Shown here: positions 33,440-37,410 of the stretch, piece by piece | Position numbering within the stretch: the first letter of the stretch is position 1 | Layout of the letters: each line of letters starts with the position of its first letter | From: Desulfobacterales bacterium | GTDB taxonomy: Bacteria > Desulfobacterota > Desulfobacteria > Desulfobacterales > SURF-7 | Direction: 5' to 3' | Assembly (NCBI GenBank): GCA_018693105.1 | Contig: JABHLN010000028.1 | Coordinates: forward strand, 1-37,410 | Length of the DNA stretch: 37,410 nt | The notes under the pieces: generated by a model | The model's input: the letters and a program-made list of their open reading frames with translations, nothing else | Told to the model about the DNA's origin: nothing | Database searches by the model: none | Position numbers and translations under genes: made by a program

Positions 33440-33598
33440 GATGAGTTTGCAAAATATTTAACTGATGTTTATGTAAAATCGCCTTTGAGGGTATATGTAA
33501 GACTTACCGGTTAGCCTGATGTAAAAGAATATACATAGTATGCCGACATCCGGCTAATTATTATAAAATAGTGGATGGAGACTTTTTATGACACCATC
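33440..33598 (-). repeat. Divergent copy (F) of the mobile hairpin repeat
   Basis: Reverse orientation, about 159 bp. The right end, GTGGATGGAGACTTTTTATG then ACACCATC, and the left end GATGAGTTTGCAAAATATTTAAC both match the family. Arms TTAGCCTGATGT (33511-33522) and ACATCCGGCTAA (33546-33557) pair at 11 of 12 with a sequence unlike the other copies; the loop retains the CATACTA-GTAT core. No flanking direct repeat is evident, so it is an old copy. Confidence 0.72.
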
Positions 33599-33787
33599 TA
33601 ATTTGGTCTTTGACAAAGGTTTGATTTTCTGCCACATAATTTAAGCGATTATTCAGGGGTATGAAATCCCTAAAGAGGATCAGCCATTTTACTGAAAATA
33701 CATTGATAGCGTCTCTAATACAAAACAGGTCACTGAATGCATGTAAAATAAAAATATACATTTTAAAAATTTAAGGAGATTGAATCT

Positions 33788-35083
33788 ATGACAGCAGAAC
33801 CGAAAACAAAACCCGGATTTTACGGATGGGTAAATGTCGCAATCCTTTTTTTTATTTACTTTTCAGCTTTTGGAGGAGTTTTTTATTCCTTCTCGGTAAT
33901 ATTTCCAGCCATGATAAAAGATCTCGGATGGAGCAGGGCTGATGCGTCTATTGCCCATACGAGCTGCATATTTATGATGGGCCTTCTTACACCTGTCCTT
34001 GCTGTTTTGATAAAAAAAATAGGAATGAAGAAAACAATTATTCTTGGCCTTTCGGTCAGTTCCATCGCCCTTGTTCTGCTCAGCACAGTTACAAACAATA
34101 TTTATATGTGGTTTGTCCTCTGGGGCCTTCTCATACCGATAGGTTTTGCTTTTGCCGGTTATATTCCGATTATGACTATGATTATGATGTGGTTCAGCGT
34201 CAAACGAGCCACAGTGCTTGGTATAGTTCTTACATCCTCAGCTATATCCGGATTTCTGGCCCAGCCTGGGTTTGCATGGCTTATGGGGAAATATGAATCA
34301 TGGCAGATTGCCTGGGCAGTGTGTGCCGGTTTTACAATTCTAGCGCTTATCGCTTCATTTTTCCTTGTAGGTTCACCTTCAGATGTCGGCCAGCATCCTG
34401 ACGGAATTTCTCCTGAAGAAGCAGCCGAAGCTGCGAAAAACACTTCCGGTCAGACCATGACATACCGTTCTCCTGTTGACTGGCCGTTAAAAAACGTCTT
34501 CAAAAATCCGGTAATATGGTTTATCACAATTATGAATATCGGTCATATCCAGGGACTGATGCTGGTAACATCGCACGGAATTATGCACTTTACCGACCAG
34601 GGTTTTTCAACAATGCAGGCCGCTTCCGTATTGAGCATAATTATTCTATCCGCAGGAGCAGCCCGATTTCCCGTTGGCTGGTTGGCAGATCGTATCGAAC
34701 CTCAAAAGATTGCCTTCTGCGCAATGTTTTTAATGTTTTTCGGACTGATTGGAATATGGAAGGCACCTTCTTTGGGTTTATGCACTGCCGCGGGTGTTGT
34801 TTACGGCTTTTGCTACGGAGCTGTACTGGTTCTCGGTCCTTTATTATCCGGAAACTATTTCGGTCCGGAAGCGTTCCCGAAAATAAGCGGTGTTTTAGGA
34901 CCTCCTTTAACAGTTTTTACAGCAGTTGTTCCTGTATTTGCCGGATTTATCGTTGAAAAATTCGGAAACTACAATATTGCATTCGCTACTGTTTCAGCCA
35001 TTATTTTAGTTGGTACCATATGCATATTATTTGCTTCTCCGCCCAAACCGGATTTCATTGAAGAGACTGTTGCTGAGGTTTAG
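33788..35083 (+). CDS. Major facilitator superfamily transporter, OxlT/monocarboxylate-like
   Basis: A 431-residue protein with twelve predicted hydrophobic helices. GFYGWVNVAILFFIYFSAFG starts like the oxalate/formate antiporter and monocarboxylate group; GWSRADASIAHTSCIFMMGL and the mid-loop acidic/alanine stretch (GISPEEAAEAAK) also fit, and the second half repeats the pattern (AGAARFPVGWLADRIEPQK, GNYFGPEAFPKISG). It probably exchanges or imports a carboxylate across the inner membrane. AAGGAG is nine bases before the ATG. It is a single gene ending in a strong terminator. Confidence 0.85.
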   Translation: MTAEPKTKPGFYGWVNVAILFFIYFSAFGGVFYSFSVIFPAMIKDLGWSRADASIAHTSCIFMMGLLTPVLAVLIKKIGMKKTIILGLSVSSIALVLLSTVTNNIYMWFVLWGLLIPIGFAFAGYIPIMTMIMMWFSVKRATVLGIVLTSSAISGFLAQPGFAWLMGKYESWQIAWAVCAGFTILALIASFFLVGSPSDVGQHPDGISPEEAAEAAKNTSGQTMTYRSPVDWPLKNVFKNPVIWFITIMNIGHIQGLMLVTSHGIMHFTDQGFSTMQAASVLSIIILSAGAARFPVGWLADRIEPQKIAFCAMFLMFFGLIGIWKAPSLGLCTAAGVVYGFCYGAVLVLGPLLSGNYFGPEAFPKISGVLGPPLTVFTAVVPVFAGFIVEKFGNYNIAFATVSAIILVGTICILFASPPKPDFIEETVAEV

Positions 35084-35221
35084 GATTTGCAGTCATGTCT
35101 TTTTCGAAAATTCCTGTTTCAACAGAGATATTTATTAGGAAGGACTGAAAAATAATGGCTGGCAGAAATAGATTTTTTTAATGACATGCAGTTAATAAAA
35201 ATTAATTAGAGATAATATTAT

Positions 35222-35288
35222 AAAGCCGGGCTGATTACTCTTGTTAAGAGTGCCGATTATTGTTTCAGCCCGGCTTTAATTGTTTTTA
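35222..35288 (+). terminator. Nested-hairpin intrinsic terminator
   Basis: Outer stem AAAGCCGGGCTGA (35222-35234) with TCAGCCCGGCTTT (35265-35277), 13 perfect pairs, followed by AATTGTTTTT. Inside the loop is a second hairpin ACTCTT-GTT-AAGAGT (35237-35251). It terminates the MFS transporter transcript about 140 bases after the stop codon. Confidence 0.8.
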
Positions 35289-35420
35289 GTTTCTCTATGT
35301 GTTTTTCAGGATATCCTTCCATTTTTTTATAGTAAAAATAATAACTAATGTGACTGCGGGTTCCAAAAATGAACGCCTAATATAAATTTAAAAAGATAAA
35401 ATATTTCGAGAGATTAAATT

Positions 35421-36206
35421 ATGACAGAAGTAAAATTTGAAGGTGAAACAGGCCGTCTTCATCGTGCATTGGCTCAATGTCACGATATGGTTGTCAGGAG
35501 GAGTGCAGTATTCGAGTCTCTCAATTTAAGTACAGGTGAAAAGGTTCTGGACGTTGGTTGTGGTGGTGGATTCTACACTTATGAAGCTGCACAATTTGTC
35601 GGTTCTACAGGCCAGGTATGTGCTATTGATATAAGCGAAGATCAGATTGGTGCTGCCCGTCAGAAATGCACTGACTTTCCATGGGTTGAGTGCCGCGCGG
35701 CTGATGTTTTAGACCTTCCCTATGAAGACTCAGCATTTGATGCGATCTATGGGGTTCAGGTATTGGAGTTTGTGGCCAATGCGGATGATGGACTCAAAGA
35801 GTTGTTACGAGTTCTAAAGCCCGGGGGGCGATTGGTCATCCTGTCTACAAATTGGAACTCTCTGGTATGGTTTTCAACCCAACCGGAACGAATGAAAAAA
35901 ATGCTTACTGCTTTTGATCAACATGCACCTTATCCTGATTTTCCTGCAGAGCTTCCATCAAAGCTTCGGAAGATTGGTATGAAAGCGGTAATTCAGAAAC
36001 CTCTTTCAATTCTGAATATGTCTTACAACGAAAATAGCTACAGTTATTGGATTGCAAAAGGGATAAAACAATTTGTACTTGGCCGTGAATTGGTCGATGT
36101 GGCTGAAGTAGAGGACTGGTTTGAAGAGTTTGAAAAACTTGAGAGAGAAGGGGCTTTTTTCTTTTGCTCAACATCGGTAATCACTGAGGTTTTGAAGACT
36201 TCGTAG
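35421..36206 (+). CDS. Class I SAM-dependent methyltransferase (Methyltransf_11 type)
   Basis: A 261-residue protein. Motif I is VLDVGCGGGFYTYEAAQFVG, motif II-like VCAIDISEDQI, then CRAADVLDLPYEDSAFDAIY and ELLRVLKPGGRLVILS. This is the UbiE-like layout; the substrate is not visible. An insert after the core (FDQHAPYPDFPAELPSKLR) and a helical C-terminus may bind it. GAGAG is eight bases before the ATG, a modest ribosome site. It stands alone between a terminator and the cytochrome genes. Confidence 0.85.
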   Translation: MTEVKFEGETGRLHRALAQCHDMVVRRSAVFESLNLSTGEKVLDVGCGGGFYTYEAAQFVGSTGQVCAIDISEDQIGAARQKCTDFPWVECRAADVLDLPYEDSAFDAIYGVQVLEFVANADDGLKELLRVLKPGGRLVILSTNWNSLVWFSTQPERMKKMLTAFDQHAPYPDFPAELPSKLRKIGMKAVIQKPLSILNMSYNENSYSYWIAKGIKQFVLGRELVDVAEVEDWFEEFEKLEREGAFFFCSTSVITEVLKTS

Positions 36207-36510
36207 TTATAAAATTTAAATTTTTAGTTTAAAGGGGTATACAAAAACCGAGTGTTCACAGAAGAGGTTCCATCCGTCTTTTGCCCTCAATTAAGATTTT
36301 TTACGATGTCATTAATATTTATTATCTTGACAAAAGGAAAGCTTATACATTAATTTATAAAATCTTATTCAAATTCAACAATATATCGAATATAAAAATC
36401 TTATTACAGTTCAAGAATATCAAAGATAGTGTGGTTCCATAGAATGTTTAATTAGTGATAAAAACAGGTCGTAGCTTTTTTTATCGCAAAAATTCAAAGG
36501 AAATGATGGG
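36207..36510. promoter_or_regulatory. Upstream region of the cytochrome operon
   Basis: TTGACA lies at 36327-36332 with TTAATT 17 bases further on, a possible promoter about 155 bases before the gene at 36511. At 36293-36315, GATTTTTTACGATGTCATTAA resembles the right end of the hairpin repeat (inverted GATGGCGTCGTAAAAAGTC) and may be a last trace of another copy. Confidence 0.35.
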
Positions 36511-37080
36511 ATGGCACCTTCACAAAAAACTCAGGAATCAGGGAAAAAAAAGGGCTGGCTCTTTGGCCTGATCATCGGAGTGGTGCTTATGACCCTTACG
36601 GTGCTGGCTTCGGGCTTTATGATTGAAACCACCAACACCGATACCTTTTGTGTATCATGTCATGCCATGAATCCCTTTCGCAATGCCTGGACACAGTCAG
36701 TTCACGGAGGGCAAAATCCCCAGGGGTTTGCAGCCCAATGCGTGGATTGCCATTTACCCCACGGAAATTTTGTCGAGTATGTCACCGCCAAGGCTATCAC
36801 AGGCACCGGAGACGTTATCCAGAACATAATTCTTGATGTGGAAAAATTTGATTGGATGATGAATTCTGAAAAACGCAGGACAAAGTTCACCTATGATTCA
36901 GCCTGTCGTCGATGTCATCATAAGTTGGATGCAGCACCGGGAATGCCCAGAGGCGGATTTTTGGCACACCGTGCTTATCTGCGGGGAGATACAACGAAGA
37001 AATGTGTAGAATGTCACCCGCATGTAGGACACAAAAATATGGCTGATATGGTGAATCGTTACTTTAAGAAACAAATATAG
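36511..37080 (+). CDS. Tetraheme NapC/NirT-family cytochrome c, quinol dehydrogenase
   Basis: A 189-residue protein with one N-terminal membrane helix (about 15-38, GWLFGLIIGVVLMTLTVLAS) and four CxxCH sites: CVSCH (47-51), CVDCH, CRRCH and CVECH. This is the NapC/NrfH/cymA layout: menaquinol is oxidised at the membrane and electrons pass to a periplasmic multiheme partner. The next gene, 61 bases downstream with a strong ribosome site, starts a HAO-like cytochrome, a pairing described in Campylobacterota as HaoC-HaoA. AAGGAA precedes the ATG. The partner is the reason to prefer an N-oxide or hydroxylamine-type role over nitrate. Confidence 0.88.
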   Translation: MAPSQKTQESGKKKGWLFGLIIGVVLMTLTVLASGFMIETTNTDTFCVSCHAMNPFRNAWTQSVHGGQNPQGFAAQCVDCHLPHGNFVEYVTAKAITGTGDVIQNIILDVEKFDWMMNSEKRRTKFTYDSACRRCHHKLDAAPGMPRGGFLAHRAYLRGDTTKKCVECHPHVGHKNMADMVNRYFKKQI

Positions 37081-37141
37081 GTTCAATATATAAAGTATAA
37101 CCAGACTCAATGAATGTGCATCAGACAATAAGGAGGAAAGT

Positions 37142-37410
37142 ATGAAGCTGACGCCAGGCAAAATAGGGATTTTCACCCTTTCAATGCTACTGATTGGTAT
37201 GGCCGCATTAATCGGCGCAGAAGAATATTTAAACATTCCCAAGGAGTTGGTCATTAAACGAGGCTTTACCAAGGAGGCTCTCAGCTGTATCGAATGCCAC
37301 GCCCAAAAAATACCCGGAACCGTGGAAGGATGGAAAACCAGCCGTATGAGCCATGCCGGAGTGTCATGCTATGACTGCCATGTCGTCGACAAGTCTTCTC
37401 CAATGGCCAG
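37142..37410 (+). CDS. Multiheme cytochrome c, hydroxylamine oxidoreductase-like, N-terminal part
   Basis: The first 89 residues of a longer protein cut by the window edge. A signal peptide ([20 protein letters not shown], ending near IGA-EE) is followed by two heme sites, CIECH (49-53) and CYDCH (76-80). The spacing and wording between them ([20 protein letters not shown]) fit the start of octaheme HAO-family proteins. Without the rest, the cross-linking Tyr that separates hydroxylamine oxidisers from reductases cannot be checked. AAGGAGG is five bases before the ATG. It is co-transcribed with the NapC-type gene, which suggests an electron-accepting (reductive) role. Confidence 0.72.
   Translation, partial: MKLTPGKIGIFTLSMLLIGMAALIGAEEYLNIPKELVIKRGFTKEALSCIECHAQKIPGTVEGWKTSRMSHAGVSCYDCHVVDKSSPMA

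Noticed and set aside
1-37410. tRNA, rRNA or known riboswitch
   Set aside because: No cloverleaf, rRNA core sequence or known riboswitch consensus could be seen by eye; small unstructured RNAs cannot be excluded.

Overview
The window looks like an accessory-rich stretch of a Desulfobacterota chromosome, most likely a Desulfobacterales-type anaerobe. This is inferred from gene content: PAS/GAF signalling proteins with the KKPTYEEL start, sigma-54 regulators, H-protein-like proteins with cysteine-rich N-termini, a DUF3795 protein, paired acyl-CoA dehydrogenases, an archaemetzincin and a NapC/HAO-type cytochrome pair. There is no rRNA or tRNA gene by which to place it, and no species is claimed.

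Left part (1-8.2 kb, all minus strand): hflK and the start of hflC, overlapping by ATGA; a broken PAS sensor fragment; a kinase-like/BON-like/receiver fusion; a degraded TrkA-C fragment; four very small genes of unknown function with good ribosome binding sites; a receiver whose phospho-acceptor Asp is Asn; an IS1595-type transposase relic; and a GAF-PAS-AAA+ sigma-54 activator. 8.9-15.1 kb: a ROK sugar kinase, an inverted array of 9-bp units, two tandem paralogous H-protein-like proteins each carrying two C-X12-C-X5-C-X2-C modules, a DUF3795 protein, a ParD-like/RelE-ParE toxin-antitoxin pair, a glutathione S-transferase and the first 39 codons of a REP-type (Y1) transposase beside a REP-like hairpin.

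15.1-25.7 kb: an acyl-CoA dehydrogenase pair in one operon, a secreted serine hydrolase, nudC, DUF3010, a DUF2235 alpha/beta hydrolase, a hemolysin III-type membrane protein, a group 1 glycosyltransferase and a methyltransferase. 25.7-33.4 kb: an SDR dehydrogenase divergent from a SnoaL-like protein, an archaemetzincin, a two-component system (Rossmann-PAS histidine kinase plus NtrC-type regulator), an IHF/HU protein and a frameshifted subtilase relic. 33.8 kb to the end: an MFS carrier, a nested-hairpin terminator, a methyltransferase, and a four-heme NapC/NirT-type quinol dehydrogenase followed by the start of a hydroxylamine-oxidoreductase-like multiheme cytochrome, cut by the window edge.

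The strongest unexplained signal is a non-coding mobile repeat. Three copies (19299, 22333, 28650) are exactly 152 bp, have terminal inverted repeats beginning GAT-G-TCGTAAAA, and are each flanked by a perfect 6-bp direct repeat. Each carries a long hairpin whose 26-nt loop is almost invariant while its stem differs between copies with both arms changed together. Three further degraded or partial copies are at 11216, ~26980 and 33440. One copy sits directly against the start of the archaemetzincin gene. The many relics (PAS, TrkA-C, IS1595, Y1 transposase, subtilase) show a region of turnover.
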